Part shown: positions 38,857-48,718 of the stretch, piece after piece | How the letters are laid out: each line of letters starts with the position of its first letter | Position numbering within the stretch: position 1 is the first letter of the stretch | Assembly: GCF_000295955.2 (NCBI RefSeq) | Contig: NZ_ALXE01000025.1 | Coordinates: forward strand, 153,109 to 217,108 | DNA length: 64,000 nucleotides | Source: Pantoea sp. A4 | GTDB taxonomy: Bacteria; Pseudomonadota; Gammaproteobacteria; Enterobacterales; Enterobacteriaceae | Reading direction: 5' to 3' | Made by a program: the position numbers and the translations under genes | Notes under the pieces: model-generated | The model's database searches: none | The model's input: the letters and a program-made list of their open reading frames with translations, nothing else | What the model was told of the DNA's origin: nothing

Positions 38857-39636
38857 ATGACTGATATTACCGCCGCCGCGCGCCGCGCCCTGCAACTGAT
38901 GGATTTGACCACCCTGAATGAAGACGACACCGACGAAAAGGTGACGGCGTTGTGCCATCAGGCCAAATCTGCGGTCGGCAATACCGCGGCCATCTGTATC
39001 TATCCACGCTTTATTCCCCATGCGCGTAAAGTGCTGCGTGAACAGGGTACGCCGGAAATTCGCATTGCCACCGTTACTAACTTCCCGCACGGCAACGATG
39101 ATATTGAGATTGCGCTGGCCGAAACCCGGGCGGCGATCGCCTATGGTGCCGATGAAGTGGATGTGGTGTTCCCGTACCGCGCCCTGATTGCCGGTAACAC
39201 GCAGATCGGTTTCGATCTGGTTAGCGCCTGCAAAACGGCCTGTGCCGAAGCGGGCGTGCTGCTGAAAGTGATCATTGAAAGCGGCGAGCTGAAACAGGAA
39301 GCGCTGATTCGTCAGGCGTCGGAAATCGCGATTGAAGCCGGCGCTGATTTTATCAAAACCTCCACCGGGAAAGTGCCAGTTAACGCGACGCCAGAAGTGG
39401 CAGAGATCATGCTGACGGTGATCCGTGATAAAGGTGTCGCGCAGCAGGTCGGTTTTAAGCCTGCTGGCGGCGTGCGTACCGCAGAAGATGCCGCACTCTA
39501 CCTGCAACTGGCCGACCGTATCCTTGGCAGTGAGTGGGCAGATGCACGTCACTTCCGCTTTGGCGCTTCCAGCCTGTTGGGCAGCTTGCTCAAGACTTTG
39601 GGTGTCGCCACCGAAACCGCTCAGAGCGGCTACTGA
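38857..39636 (+). CDS. deoC: Deoxyribose-phosphate aldolase
   Basis: The 259-residue class I aldolase splits 2-deoxyribose 5-phosphate into acetaldehyde and glyceraldehyde 3-phosphate. Schiff-base Lys lies in DFIKTSTGK, with a second Lys in [11 protein letters not shown]. The start giving MTDITAAAR aligns with E. coli and has GGAG upstream; four extra codons are open before it. It is the first gene of deoCABD. Confidence 0.96.
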   Translation: MTDITAAARRALQLMDLTTLNEDDTDEKVTALCHQAKSAVGNTAAICIYPRFIPHARKVLREQGTPEIRIATVTNFPHGNDDIEIALAETRAAIAYGADEVDVVFPYRALIAGNTQIGFDLVSACKTACAEAGVLLKVIIESGELKQEALIRQASEIAIEAGADFIKTSTGKVPVNATPEVAEIMLTVIRDKGVAQQVGFKPAGGVRTAEDAALYLQLADRILGSEWADARHFRFGASSLLGSLLKTLGVATETAQSGY

Positions 39637-39692
39637 TTGACGGCGCGGCAACGGTGCCGCGCTAACCTCTCCTTTGCAACCAGGGGGCAACC

Positions 39693-41015
39693 TTGTTCCT
39701 GCCGCAAGAAATTATTCGGAAAAAACGCGATGGACAGCCATTAAGTGAAGCCGAAATCCGCTTCTTTATTAACGGCGTGCGTGATAACAGCGTGTCTGAA
39801 GGACAGATCGCCGCGCTGGCCATGACCATCTTCTTCCATGATATGAATCTGGAGGAGCGGGTCGCATTAACAATGGCGATGCGTGACTCCGGCCAGGTGC
39901 TGAACTGGCAATCCCTCCACCTGAACGGACCGGTCGTGGATAAGCACTCGACGGGCGGCGTAGGCGATGTCACTTCACTGATGCTTGGGCCGATGGTCGC
40001 CGCTTGTGGTGGCTACGTCCCTATGATCTCGGGCCGTGGTTTGGGCCATACCGGCGGTACGCTGGATAAGCTGGAGTCGATTCCTGGTTTTGATATCTTC
40101 CCCAGCGATGAGCGTTTTCGCCAGATCATCCAGCAAACCGGGATTGCCATCATCGGGCAAACCAACTCGCTGGCTCCAGCGGATAAACGCTTTTACGCGA
40201 CGCGTGACATCACCGCCACAGTGGATTCTATCCCCCTGATCACCGCTTCTATCCTCGCGAAAAAACTGGCCGAAGGGCTGGATGCGCTGGTGATGGATGT
40301 GAAGGTCGGTTCGGGCGCGTTTATGCCGGACTTTGCCTCCTCCGAACAGTTGGCGCAGGCGATTGTGGGGGTGGCGAACGGCGCGGGTTGTAAAACCACC
40401 GCGCTGCTCACCGACATGAACCAGGTGCTGGCTTCGAGTGCCGGTAATGCGCTTGAAGTGCGGGAAGCGGTCGCGTTTCTTACCGGGGCTTACCGCAATC
40501 CTCGCCTTGCTGAAGTCACGCTGGCACTGAGCAGTGAAATGCTGATTTCGGGTGGCCTGGCAGCGGACGAGCAACAGGCGCGATCTCAGTTGCAACAGGT
40601 GCTGGATAATGGCCGGGCAGCGGAAGTATTTGCCGAAATGGTGGCGGCGCAGAAAGGCCCAAGTGACTTTATTGAGCGTATCGACAGCTATTTGCCAGCA
40701 CCGGTAATGAGCAAAGCGGTGTACGCCGATGCGCCAGGTATTGTCTCAGGCATGGACACCCGCGCGTTGGGGATGGCGATTGTGGCGCTCGGCGGTGGCC
40801 GCCAGCGTGCCAGTGACAGCATCGATTACAGCGTTGGCCTGAGTGACATCATTGCGCTGGGTGAGCGTGCAGATAACCAGAGACCTCTGGCCGTGATCCA
40901 CGCCGCCAGTGAAAACGCCTGGCATGAAGCGGCGCGCGCGGTGAAAGCGGCTGTGAAGCTGAGCGAGCAGCCACTCGCTGAACAACCGGTTATCTATCGC
41001 CGAATTACCGCCTGA
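39693..41015 (+). CDS. deoA: Thymidine phosphorylase
   Basis: The 440-residue enzyme phosphorolyses thymidine and deoxyuridine. The signature is [10 protein letters not shown] for phosphate binding, followed by [16 protein letters not shown]. The start is TTG ([13 protein letters not shown]), as in E. coli deoA, preceded by AGGGGG. The length equals that of E. coli (440). Confidence 0.96.
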   Translation: MFLPQEIIRKKRDGQPLSEAEIRFFINGVRDNSVSEGQIAALAMTIFFHDMNLEERVALTMAMRDSGQVLNWQSLHLNGPVVDKHSTGGVGDVTSLMLGPMVAACGGYVPMISGRGLGHTGGTLDKLESIPGFDIFPSDERFRQIIQQTGIAIIGQTNSLAPADKRFYATRDITATVDSIPLITASILAKKLAEGLDALVMDVKVGSGAFMPDFASSEQLAQAIVGVANGAGCKTTALLTDMNQVLASSAGNALEVREAVAFLTGAYRNPRLAEVTLALSSEMLISGGLAADEQQARSQLQQVLDNGRAAEVFAEMVAAQKGPSDFIERIDSYLPAPVMSKAVYADAPGIVSGMDTRALGMAIVALGGGRQRASDSIDYSVGLSDIIALGERADNQRPLAVIHAASENAWHEAARAVKAAVKLSEQPLAEQPVIYRRITA

Positions 41016-41045
41016 CGGCTGGCGTTTAAGCCTCATCTGCTGGGG

Positions 41046-41117
41046 TGACGTTAACTAACAAAATCCATCGTGATCTGCTAATGCAGGAACACCTGTTATC
41101 TCAGTTGGTTAGCGTCA
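41046..41117 (+). promoter_or_regulatory. Nested RNA structure in the deoA-deoB gap
   Basis: TGACGTTAACTAAC pairs with GTTGGTTAGCGTCA (14 bp, two G-U) across 44 nt, inside which CAGG-aaca-CCTG forms a short hairpin. The 233-bp gap also has GTATACT near 41190, a possible internal -10 for deoB-deoD, comparable in position to the internal deo promoter of E. coli. Confidence 0.5.
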
Positions 41118-41248
41118 TTTTCATCCGGTTAATGTGGTGCAGCGGTACCCTGACTCAAGCGGGGAACGTGCCAGGCAACAGCCATTCGGGTATACTGATC
41201 TGATCGCTTTTTTTTGACTTGTCACGCGCGATCGCGCAGGAGACTTGC

Positions 41249-42481
41249 ATGAAACGTGCTTTTATCATGGTGCTCGATTCCTTTGGAATCGGCTCCAGCA
41301 AAGACGCCGCTAAATTCGGCGATGAAGGTTCCGATACGCTTGGACATATTGCGCAAGCCTGCTTTGACGGGCAAGCGAATGTGGGGCGTCAGGGGCCGCT
41401 ACACCTGCCTAATCTGACTTCTCTCGGGTTGGCGAAAGCCGCTGAGCTGTCCACCGGAAGAATCCCGGCGGGCATGGATGCACAGGCTGAAATCAAAGGG
41501 GCTTATGCTTATGCCCGTGAGATCTCCTCTGGCAAGGACACGCCTTCTGGACACTGGGAAATCGCCGGTGTTCCGGCGCTGTTTGACTGGGGTTACTTCA
41601 GTGATAAACAAAACAGCTTCCCGCAAAAACTGCTGGATGAGCTGGTAGAGCGGGCGGAGTTGCCGGGCTATCTCGGTGACTGTCACGCTTCCGGTACGGT
41701 GATTCTGGAACAGCTGGGCGAAGAGCATATGAAAACCGGTAAGCCGATTTTCTACACCTCTGCCGATTCGGTGTTCCAGATTGCCTGCCACGAAGAGACG
41801 TTTGGCCTCGATCGTTTGTATGCACTGTGCGAGCTGGCGCGTGAAATTCTGACGCGTGACGAAGCGGAGTATGGCTTGATTGGCCGTGTGATTGCTCGTC
41901 CGTTTGTGGGCACCGGTGCCCATGATTTCCAGCGCACCGGAAATCGCCACGATCTGGCAATTGAGCCGCACTCGCCTACCATGATGAAGAAGCTGGTAGA
42001 TGAGCAGGGGGGCGAGGTGATCTCGGTGGGGAAAATTGCCGATATCTATGCCGAGCAGGGCATTACCAAAAAGGTGAAAGCCACCGGGCTGGATGCGCTG
42101 TTTGACGCCACCATTGCCGAGATGAAAACGGCACCGGATCAGTCGATTGTTTTCACTAACTTCGTGGATTTTGACTCCGCATGGGGCCATCGCCGCGATG
42201 TACCAGGCTATGCGGGTGGGTTAGAGCTGTTCGATCGTCGTTTGCCAGAGCTGATGGCGCTGGTAAAAGAGGGGGATATTTTAATCCTCACCGCCGATCA
42301 TGGCTGTGACCCAAGCTGGCCGGGCACCGAGCATACGCGTGAGCACGTACCTGTGCTGATCTACGGCCCGCAGGTGAAGCCCGGATCGCTGGGAGAGCGC
42401 GAGACATTTGCTGATATCGGCCAGACCGTTGCGCACTACTTTGGCCTGTCCGCGATGGACTACGGCACCAACATGCTGTAA
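41249..42481 (+). CDS. deoB: Phosphopentomutase
   Basis: The 410-residue metalloenzyme converts (deoxy)ribose 1-phosphate to the 5-phosphate. It has the alkaline phosphatase-superfamily motifs: [22 protein letters not shown] (phospho-Thr nucleophile) and [19 protein letters not shown] (metal-binding His and Asp). I chose the ATG giving [13 protein letters not shown], with AGGAGA upstream; the frame starts 10 codons earlier. It lies 33 bp before deoD. Confidence 0.96.
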   Translation: MKRAFIMVLDSFGIGSSKDAAKFGDEGSDTLGHIAQACFDGQANVGRQGPLHLPNLTSLGLAKAAELSTGRIPAGMDAQAEIKGAYAYAREISSGKDTPSGHWEIAGVPALFDWGYFSDKQNSFPQKLLDELVERAELPGYLGDCHASGTVILEQLGEEHMKTGKPIFYTSADSVFQIACHEETFGLDRLYALCELAREILTRDEAEYGLIGRVIARPFVGTGAHDFQRTGNRHDLAIEPHSPTMMKKLVDEQGGEVISVGKIADIYAEQGITKKVKATGLDALFDATIAEMKTAPDQSIVFTNFVDFDSAWGHRRDVPGYAGGLELFDRRLPELMALVKEGDILILTADHGCDPSWPGTEHTREHVPVLIYGPQVKPGSLGERETFADIGQTVAHYFGLSAMDYGTNML

Positions 42482-42514
42482 AACAGCCCACCAATTTTTA
42501 TAAGGAACAATACA

Positions 42515-43228
42515 ATGGCAACTCCGCACATTAATGCAGAACTGGGTGACTTCGCGGACGTAGTACTGATGCCTGGCGATCCGCTGCGTGCTAAGCACAT
42601 CGCAGAGACTTTCCTGGAAGATGCGGTTGAAGTGAACAACGTGCGCGGCATGTTGGGCTACACCGGAACTTACAAGGGCCGTAAAATCTCAGTGATGGGT
42701 CACGGTATGGGTATCCCATCTTGCTCTATCTACACCAAAGAGCTGATCACCGATTTCGGCGTGAAGAAGATCATTCGCGTGGGTTCTTGTGGTGCAGTAC
42801 GCGCTGACGTGAAACTGCGTGACGTGGTGATCGGTCTGGGTGCCTGCACCGATTCCAAAGTGAACCGTATGCGTTTCAAAGACCACGATTTCGCGGCAAT
42901 TGCGGATTTCGATATGGTGCGTCACGCGGTAGATGCGGCGAAAACCTTGGGCGTTGATGCACGCGTGGGTAACCTGTTCTCTGCCGATCTGTTCTACAGC
43001 CCGGATCCAGAGATGTTCGACGTAATGGAGAAGTACGGCATCCTCGGCGTCGAGATGGAAGCAGCGGGCATCTACGGCGTTGCCGCTGAGTTCGGTGCGA
43101 AAGCCCTGACCATCTGCACCGTGTCGGATCACATCCGCACCCACGAGCAAACCACCGCAGCAGAACGCCAGACCACCTTCAACGATATGATTAAAATCGC
43201 GCTGGAGTCGGTGCTGCTGGGCGACTAA
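42515..43228 (+). CDS. deoD: Purine nucleoside phosphorylase DeoD type
   Basis: The 237-residue hexameric enzyme phosphorolyses purine (deoxy)nucleosides. Motifs seen are [34 protein letters not shown] and the catalytic Asp in TVSDHI. TAAGGA precedes the ATG. It ends the deoCABD operon. Confidence 0.96.
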   Translation: MATPHINAELGDFADVVLMPGDPLRAKHIAETFLEDAVEVNNVRGMLGYTGTYKGRKISVMGHGMGIPSCSIYTKELITDFGVKKIIRVGSCGAVRADVKLRDVVIGLGACTDSKVNRMRFKDHDFAAIADFDMVRHAVDAAKTLGVDARVGNLFSADLFYSPDPEMFDVMEKYGILGVEMEAAGIYGVAAEFGAKALTICTVSDHIRTHEQTTAAERQTTFNDMIKIALESVLLGD

Positions 43229-43246
43229 TCTGCCCTCTGAGCCCTG

Positions 43247-43283
43247 AAAAACCCCGTGATCTTCGCTGATTGCGGGGTTTTTG
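43247..43283 (+). terminator. Terminator of the deo operon
   Basis: AAAAACCCCG pairs with CGGGGTTTTT over a 16-nt loop, 18 bp after the deoD stop. Confidence 0.85.
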
Positions 43284-43322
43284 TTGGCAGTGATTTGGCC
43301 AATGGAAATATCAGCAACGTAA

Positions 43323-43538
43323 TCATTTTTGGTGATGCTGGCTTAGCAGCTCCTGATAACAAAGGTCGATCAGGGCTTTGAGATCATCGATATCCATGCC
43401 TTCGGGTAAATGCTCCGGAGCTATTTTCTGCAGAATCTCCTGCCGGGCAAGTTCAAGACCTTCTCTATAACCTTCTCTATAACCTTCTCTGTAGCCTTCT
43501 CTATAACCTTCTGCAATGAGTTGTTCGGCAATAGTCAT
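43323..43538 (-). CDS. Small Rpn-associated protein with GYRE repeats (duplicate of the Rpn C-terminal product)
   Basis: The 71-residue protein begins MTIAEQLIAEG, then GYRE is repeated four times, then a C-terminal helical part. The same opening MTIAEQL occurs at an internal start in the upstream rpn gene (43711), so this gene looks like a separate copy of that C-terminal module. Its ATG overlaps the rpn stop by one base (TGATG) and has no good Shine-Dalgarno site, so it is probably made by reinitiation. In known Rpn systems the short C-terminal product is an antitoxin; that role is inferred here. Confidence 0.72.
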   Translation of the reverse strand: MTIAEQLIAEGYREGYREGYREGYREGLELARQEILQKIAPEHLPEGMDIDDLKALIDLCYQELLSQHHQK

Positions 43539-43711
43539 CAGTGCTTAATCTTTTCGATATCGCTGTCTGAGAGGCCGATAAGGTCCTGGATGGTACTCAT
43601 ATCCTTACCCTGGCGTAAGAGCCGTTGTACTATTTTCTCCATAGTCTCCAGTTTGCCTTCTTCCCGACCTTCTTCCCAGCCTTCCTGTTTTAGCTGCTCT
43701 GCAATAGTCAT
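43538..43711 (-). CDS. Candidate intragenic short product of rpn (RpnS-like)
   Basis: An in-frame ATG inside rpn, giving a 57-residue protein (MTIAEQLKQEGWEEGREEG), is preceded by AAGGAG with 6 bases spacing, a strong Shine-Dalgarno site rarely found by chance inside a gene. Published Rpn systems make such an internal product, which inhibits the full-length nuclease. Expression is not shown by sequence alone. Confidence 0.55.
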   Translation of the reverse strand: MTIAEQLKQEGWEEGREEGKLETMEKIVQRLLRQGKDMSTIQDLIGLSDSDIEKIKH

Positions 43712-44440
43712 CAGTTGCTCCTTCTGTTCTGGTAATTTTTGCGACAACTTCTGGATAAACACCTGAGCATTCGAGGTCTCTCCGGTATGGAACATGTAGT
43801 GTAGCAGCGAAATTAGTTGCGGCGAAGAGAGATAGCCAGCGGTCAGTACGGTAAACAGCTTGCTGCTTATTTCGCTGAGATCGCGCTGCAGGATGTGTTT
43901 TTGCAGCAGCGTCAGTGCTGCCATATGGCGGTGTTCCATAATCTCTTCGTCGGGAATCGTGGTGACATCAATCAGTGCAAACGCATTGCCATAAATTTGT
44001 GCCGCCAGTTCTGGATCTTCAAACTCATCCAGCCAGCAGGTGCTGTGAGGGTAGGGGCTACTTTTCCCGGTATAGAACAGCAGCGGAACAACAATCGGCA
44101 GCTTTTTATTTCCTGCCTGCAGATGACGATGCATGGCGGCGATAGCATAGCGGATCATGCGAAAAGCCATATGAGCATCAGGGGAGGATTGGTGCTCAAT
44201 CAGCACATGAATATAGCTGGTGTTGCCTGCTTTGTTCTGCATGCTGTAGAGCACATCACTGCAGTATTGTTGTAAATCTTCATCAACGAATGAAATGGGT
44301 TCAGGACGTAGCGTGCTGAAGTCGCACAGCTTACGTAACCCTGTCGGGAGATGGATTTCCAGGAAGGTACGAGCAACCTCAATATCCGTAAGGAACAGGC
44401 GAAAGGTGGCATCATGAGGATTATGACACGGCTTTTTCAT
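43538..44440 (-). CDS. Rpn-family PD-(D/E)XK nuclease (recombination-promoting nuclease/transposase_31)
   Basis: The 300-residue protein has the Rpn core: HDATFRLFL near the N-terminus, then the active site Asp62 (CSDVLYSM) with Glu82 and Gln84 (VLIEHQSSPD), followed by MAFRMIRYAIAAMHRHL. The C-terminal 57 residues hold an EGWEEGREEGK repeat region and can be translated separately. Rpn proteins are DNA endonucleases active in recombination and phage defence. It lies between deoD and mltC, at a junction of segments that are far apart in E. coli. Confidence 0.88.
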   Translation of the reverse strand: MKKPCHNPHDATFRLFLTDIEVARTFLEIHLPTGLRKLCDFSTLRPEPISFVDEDLQQYCSDVLYSMQNKAGNTSYIHVLIEHQSSPDAHMAFRMIRYAIAAMHRHLQAGNKKLPIVVPLLFYTGKSSPYPHSTCWLDEFEDPELAAQIYGNAFALIDVTTIPDEEIMEHRHMAALTLLQKHILQRDLSEISSKLFTVLTAGYLSSPQLISLLHYMFHTGETSNAQVFIQKLSQKLPEQKEQLMTIAEQLKQEGWEEGREEGKLETMEKIVQRLLRQGKDMSTIQDLIGLSDSDIEKIKH

Positions 44441-44575
44441 GGTTTTCCCCAGCTGTAAAAGCCGCAGACATTACCAATAAAAACAGATGCATACATTAGC
44501 GGAACGCGTAAGAAAGGCTGCAAACAAGACGGGTCTTGCCCCCTTTTCGCGCGTGGCGAAAGGGGGCAGAAACGA

Positions 44576-45655
44576 TCAATAGCGGTGGTAACTGCGCTGT
44601 GCGCTGGTGACTTTAGACAAGTAGCGGCGCGACTCAGCGGAAGGGTGCTGGTCAATCAGGGTTTGATAAACCGTGCCTGGCGGCATGCTGTTGATGGTGG
44701 CAAAGGCTTGCGCTTTATCGCTTGAGAACACGCGGAGCACGCTGCCTGCGCCGCCGTTGTAGGCGGTGATCATCGCAAAGCGTCGTGACGTTGGGTCCTG
44801 AATGCCGCTCAGATAGCTATTTTGCAGCAGAGAGAGATAGGCTGCACCGGCATCAATGTTATTGGCCGGATCGAGCAGGTAGCTACGGCTTGGCTGGCCC
44901 CATTTGCCTTTCATGCGGAACACATCAACGCCTGCGGTATGCTGCACCACCTGCATCAGCCCCAGCGCATCGGCATTACTGACCGCATAGGGGTTAAAGC
45001 TCGATTCGACCTGCATAATCGCCAGAATCAGTGAGGCATCAACGCCATACTGCTCAGCGGCTTTACGCACCAGCGGCAGATATCGGTGTGCTCGCTTATC
45101 AAGGTGGTTTGGCACCATCGCAATGGTGACAGAGTAGATCACATGCAGCCCAACGGTACGGCGTTGTAGCTTGTTCTGAATCAAATAGTCAGCAAAGTTG
45201 GCGGCTCGGCCCTGCCAGCGAATTGGCTGCCCAGTGTTATCCAACACTTCGCCATACAGCATCGGCTCTTTACTGATCTGAATATCGTTGGCGTCAGAAT
45301 AGAGGTCAACGTTGCCGGGGTTATCACCAATCAGCAAGGTGGTGACAATTGCCTGGCGCAGGCTGGCCATAGGGTCAGTGCCCGAAATGGTCTCAATGGT
45401 GATGCTACCCGACTCAAAGTTGATGTGGCTGCGGGTGTAATAGTTATCGGAGTACTTAACGTAGTCTTTTGGTCCGGCGATCAGGACTTCGTTAATCCCC
45501 CAGATATTCTCAATGTTGTGGGCGAACTGGCCCATCAGGATATCGAAGCCGTTGGTATCCTTGACCCACTCTTCACTGTATTTAGGTTTTTTGTTGCCAG
45601 AACAGGAAACCAGTAAAGGGGCAATGACCATCAAAGCAATCAGTTTTTTATTCAT
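44576..45655 (-). CDS. mltC: Membrane-bound lytic murein transglycosylase C
   Basis: The 359-residue lipoprotein has a signal peptide with lipobox LLVSC (Cys18), an N-terminal DUF3393 domain and a C-terminal SLT domain with the catalytic Glu in [13 protein letters not shown] and [16 protein letters not shown]. It cleaves peptidoglycan glycan strands with 1,6-anhydro ring formation. I chose the ATG for [15 protein letters not shown]; upstream in-frame codons lack a signal-like sequence. Confidence 0.95.
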   Translation of the reverse strand: MNKKLIALMVIAPLLVSCSGNKKPKYSEEWVKDTNGFDILMGQFAHNIENIWGINEVLIAGPKDYVKYSDNYYTRSHINFESGSITIETISGTDPMASLRQAIVTTLLIGDNPGNVDLYSDANDIQISKEPMLYGEVLDNTGQPIRWQGRAANFADYLIQNKLQRRTVGLHVIYSVTIAMVPNHLDKRAHRYLPLVRKAAEQYGVDASLILAIMQVESSFNPYAVSNADALGLMQVVQHTAGVDVFRMKGKWGQPSRSYLLDPANNIDAGAAYLSLLQNSYLSGIQDPTSRRFAMITAYNGGAGSVLRVFSSDKAQAFATINSMPPGTVYQTLIDQHPSAESRRYLSKVTSAQRSYHRY

Positions 45656-45706
45656 TCGCAATGCGTGCCTGGCCTGAAAAGAGGGCCGCAAGCTGCGGCC
45701 CAGAAA

Positions 45707-45979
45707 TTATGCTTCGGGTGGGGTATAGCCATCAATGTGAACGTCTTTACCCTCAAATAGGAAATTGACCATCTCCTGCTCCAGTACCTTACGGTCACCG
45801 GGGTTCATCATGTTGAGTTTCTTTTCATTGATCAGCATGGTTTGTTTTGCCATCCACTTCGACCAGGCTTCTTTCGAGATGTCGTTGTAGATGCGCTTGC
45901 CGATATCACCAGGGTAGAGCTGAAAATCCTGGCCTTCAGCTTCACGTTGCAGGTAGGTACAGAAAATGGTGCGACTCAT
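45707..45979 (-). CDS. yggX: Fe(2+)-trafficking protein
   Basis: The 90-residue protein has [19 protein letters not shown] with the conserved Cys7, then [12 protein letters not shown] and the MNPxDRKxLEQEM helix. YggX protects iron-sulfur clusters and DNA against oxidative damage. Its start overlaps the mutY stop by 4 bp; the mutY-yggX-mltC order is as in E. coli. Confidence 0.95.
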   Translation of the reverse strand: MSRTIFCTYLQREAEGQDFQLYPGDIGKRIYNDISKEAWSKWMAKQTMLINEKKLNMMNPGDRKVLEQEMVNFLFEGKDVHIDGYTPPEA

Positions 45980-47049
45980 AACTCTTCCTCTTCGGTCATG
46001 CCCAGTTGCAGGGGATGACGTAGTTCATTTAACAGACGTTCAACCGGCGCGGCCAGCCCAACTGACGGTGGTTGCGCTAAGTTATACCAGAGCGCGTCCG
46101 CTTCATCCATCAGCGACCCGGCAGAAGGCCATGACAGCCACATTGGGACGATATCGAGATGGAAATGGCTAAAAGTATGGCGAAACGCAGTGAGCTGCTG
46201 TGGCCGCGAATGAATGCCGTGCGCGTGCAGCCAGTCATACATGGCTGCTTCGGTACTGAACTGCGGGAAACAGAACAGTCCACCCCACAGGCCGACCGGT
46301 GGGCGCTGCTGCAACCACACTTCGTCTTCATGTTGAATCATCAGGAACCAGCCGCTGCGCTCGGGCAGCGTCTGTTTCGGTTTCTTGCCGGGATAGTTCG
46401 CCCAACTCTGATTAGCATAGGCGACACAGCCGTTGCTCAGGGGACAGATTTCGCACTTAGGGCGTGAACGGGTGCACACCATCGCCCCTAAATCCATCAT
46501 CGCCTGATTAAACTGGCTGACACCTTGTGCTGGGGTGACCTCTTCACTGATGCGCCACAGGCGGTTTTCCACTTCTTTTTTCCCGGGCCAGCCAGCAACG
46601 GTATAGCAGCGAGCCAGCACGCGTTTGACGTTGCCATCGAGAATCGGGAAGTGTTGCCCCATAGAGAGCGAAAGCACCGCTCCGGCGGTAGAGCGCCCAA
46701 CGCCAGGCAGTGCGGCGACATCATCAAAATTACGTGGGAACTCGCCCTGATGCTTATCAACCACCTGTTTCGCCGCTTTATGCAGATTACGCGCGCGCGC
46801 ATAATAGCCAAGGCCGGTCCACAGGTGCAGCACTTCATCCAGCGGCGCTGCGGCCAGATCGGTGACAGTAGGAAAACGCGCCATAAAGCGTTCAAAATAG
46901 GGAATGACAGTAGCCACCTGGGTCTGCTGCAACATCACTTCGGACAGCCAGACTTTATACGGTGTTTTTTCCTGCTGCCACGGCAGGGTTTTACGGCCAA
47001 AGCGCTGATACCAGTCCAGCACCTGTTGCGCGAACTGCGGCGCTTGCAT
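45976..47049 (-). CDS. mutY: Adenine DNA glycosylase
   Basis: MutY removes adenine opposite 8-oxoguanine. The protein has the helix-hairpin-helix [11 protein letters not shown], catalytic Glu ([11 protein letters not shown]) and Asp (PILDGNVKR), the [4Fe-4S] cysteines in the C-x6-C-x2-C-x5-C pattern ([17 protein letters not shown]), and a C-terminal NUDT1-like domain with [12 protein letters not shown] for 8-oxoG recognition. Two ATGs stand side by side; the second gives the E. coli N-terminus (MQAxQF). Confidence 0.96.
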   Translation of the reverse strand: MQAPQFAQQVLDWYQRFGRKTLPWQQEKTPYKVWLSEVMLQQTQVATVIPYFERFMARFPTVTDLAAAPLDEVLHLWTGLGYYARARNLHKAAKQVVDKHQGEFPRNFDDVAALPGVGRSTAGAVLSLSMGQHFPILDGNVKRVLARCYTVAGWPGKKEVENRLWRISEEVTPAQGVSQFNQAMMDLGAMVCTRSRPKCEICPLSNGCVAYANQSWANYPGKKPKQTLPERSGWFLMIQHEDEVWLQQRPPVGLWGGLFCFPQFSTEAAMYDWLHAHGIHSRPQQLTAFRHTFSHFHLDIVPMWLSWPSAGSLMDEADALWYNLAQPPSVGLAAPVERLLNELRHPLQLGMTEEEEL

Positions 47050-47205
47050 CATAAGTAGGAGTTTTTCCGTGGTTTATCTACACTCAGGCAGGCATTCCAG
47101 CACAGACCACTACAGGAGTAAACCGGAAGAGTGCCAGGACTTGCTTCTGTTCATTAACTTTGCATAATGCCCGTTTCCAGATCGGGTTAACCAGCAGGCT
47201 TGAAG

Positions 47206-47925
47206 ATGATTAATGACGTTATCACCCCAGAATATGATGAGAACGGGCGGCCATTACGCCGTATCCGCAGCTTTGTACGCCGTCAGGGACGTTTAACCAA
47301 AGGGCAGCAGCAGGCGCTCGATCTCTACTGGCCAGAAAAAGGGGTAGAGTTTCAGTCGGAGCCGCTGGATATTCCCGCGCTGTTTGGCCGCGAGGCACCG
47401 TTGGTGCTGGAGATCGGTTTTGGCATGGGTGCCTCTTTGGTGACCATGGCGCAGAACAATCCGCACCAGGATTTTCTCGGACTGGAAGTGCATCTGCCAG
47501 GCGTAGGTGCCTGCTTAGGCTCAGCAAAAGAAGCGGGTGTTGAGAACTTGCGTGTGATGTGCCACGACGCGATTGAAGTGCTGGAGAAAATGATTCCAGA
47601 CAACTCACTGAATATGGTGCAGTTATTCTTCCCGGACCCGTGGCATAAAGCGCGCCACAATAAACGCCGCATTGTGCAGGTGCCTTTTGCCGATCTGGTG
47701 AAGCGCAAGCTGAAACTGGGTGGGGTATTCCACATGGCAACGGACTGGGAAGATTACGCGACCCATATGCTGGAAGTGATGAGCAGCATTGAAGGCTACC
47801 ACAATCAGTCTGCCACTAAAGACTATGTGCCACGCCCAGACAGCCGCCCACTGACCAAATTTGAGCAGCGTGGCCATCGCCTTGGGCACGGCGTATGGGA
47901 TCTGATGTTTGAACGCATTAAGTGA
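47206..47925 (+). CDS. trmB: tRNA (guanine-N7)-methyltransferase
   Basis: The 239-residue SAM-dependent enzyme methylates G46 of tRNA. It shows [11 protein letters not shown] (SAM site), [15 protein letters not shown] (RNA and catalytic region) and the C-terminal [18 protein letters not shown] prefer the ATG at 47206 over the TTG at 47200 because spacing from AGG is better and the length equals E. coli TrmB (239). It is divergent from mutY. The yggL gene that follows trmB in E. coli is absent. Confidence 0.95.
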   Translation: MINDVITPEYDENGRPLRRIRSFVRRQGRLTKGQQQALDLYWPEKGVEFQSEPLDIPALFGREAPLVLEIGFGMGASLVTMAQNNPHQDFLGLEVHLPGVGACLGSAKEAGVENLRVMCHDAIEVLEKMIPDNSLNMVQLFFPDPWHKARHNKRRIVQVPFADLVKRKLKLGGVFHMATDWEDYATHMLEVMSSIEGYHNQSATKDYVPRPDSRPLTKFEQRGHRLGHGVWDLMFERIK

Positions 47926-47967
47926 TTCCGGGTCTAACGCTCACCGCTGAGAGTTAAAGGAGAGACC

Positions 47968-48684
47968 ATGGTTCGTAAAGCGTTAGTTGTTGGCCTGCTG
48001 CTGGTAGCCGCGCAGGCGCAGGCGGCATATGAGTGTCCGGTGAAGCCACAGGATGATGTGGTGATCAAACCGGATAGCGTGCAGGTGGTAGGCGCGAACG
48101 GCAATTTGCAGATTTCTCCGCGTGGTGATGTGCGCTTCAACGGCCAGCCGGTGAATATCAGTCCGGCAGCACGTCAGCAGGCGTTAGATTATCAGGATGG
48201 GTTGCGTCGCGACCTGCCCTGGATTGATAACGGGGCCAAATCACGGCTGGAGAAAGGCCGCATCGCGCTGGATCGGGTGATTGTCGAGAAGCTAGGGCCG
48301 AACAGCCATGTCCGTGAGCGCTTAAGTACGTTGGATGGTCAGCTGAAGCAGCAGATGAATCGTATCATTGAGCAGCGCAGTGACGGCCTGACATTCCACC
48401 ACGCTGCCATTGAGCAAGTGCGTGCGGATGGCGAACGCCTGGTGCAGAGCACCATGGGCGGTGTGTTACAGGACAGCCTGAATGAGATGGGCACCCGTCA
48501 GACCGCCAGTGGAGATAATCCGCTGCAGGCCATCATGGGTAACCTTGGCGGCTTGCAGCAGTCGATTCAGGCGGAGTGGAGCAATCAGGAGCAGGATTTC
48601 CAGAATTTCGGTCATGAGGTGTGTAATCGCGTGACGCGACTGGAAGATCAGCGCAAAGGATTGATGCGCGCTATCCCGCGTTAA
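47968..48684 (+). CDS. yggN: DUF2884 family periplasmic protein YggN
   Basis: The 238-residue protein has a signal peptide (LLLVAAQAQA, cleavage about residue 19), two Cys (one near each end, YECPV and EVCNRV) that may form a disulfide, and a helical middle. It matches E. coli YggN in layout. Function unknown. AAAGGAGAG precedes the ATG. Confidence 0.88.
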   Translation: MVRKALVVGLLLVAAQAQAAYECPVKPQDDVVIKPDSVQVVGANGNLQISPRGDVRFNGQPVNISPAARQQALDYQDGLRRDLPWIDNGAKSRLEKGRIALDRVIVEKLGPNSHVRERLSTLDGQLKQQMNRIIEQRSDGLTFHHAAIEQVRADGERLVQSTMGGVLQDSLNEMGTRQTASGDNPLQAIMGNLGGLQQSIQAEWSNQEQDFQNFGHEVCNRVTRLEDQRKGLMRAIPR

Positions 48685-48687
48685 TAT

Positions 48688-48713
48688 AAACGGCCCGTTA
48701 AACCGGGCCGTTT
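48688..48713. terminator. Bidirectional terminator, yggN and ABC importer operon
   Basis: AAACGGCCCG-ttaaac-CGGGCCGTTT lies between convergent genes, 3 bp after the yggN stop and 6 bp from the ABC permease stop on the other strand. Confidence 0.82.
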
Positions 48714-48718
48714 GCTTT

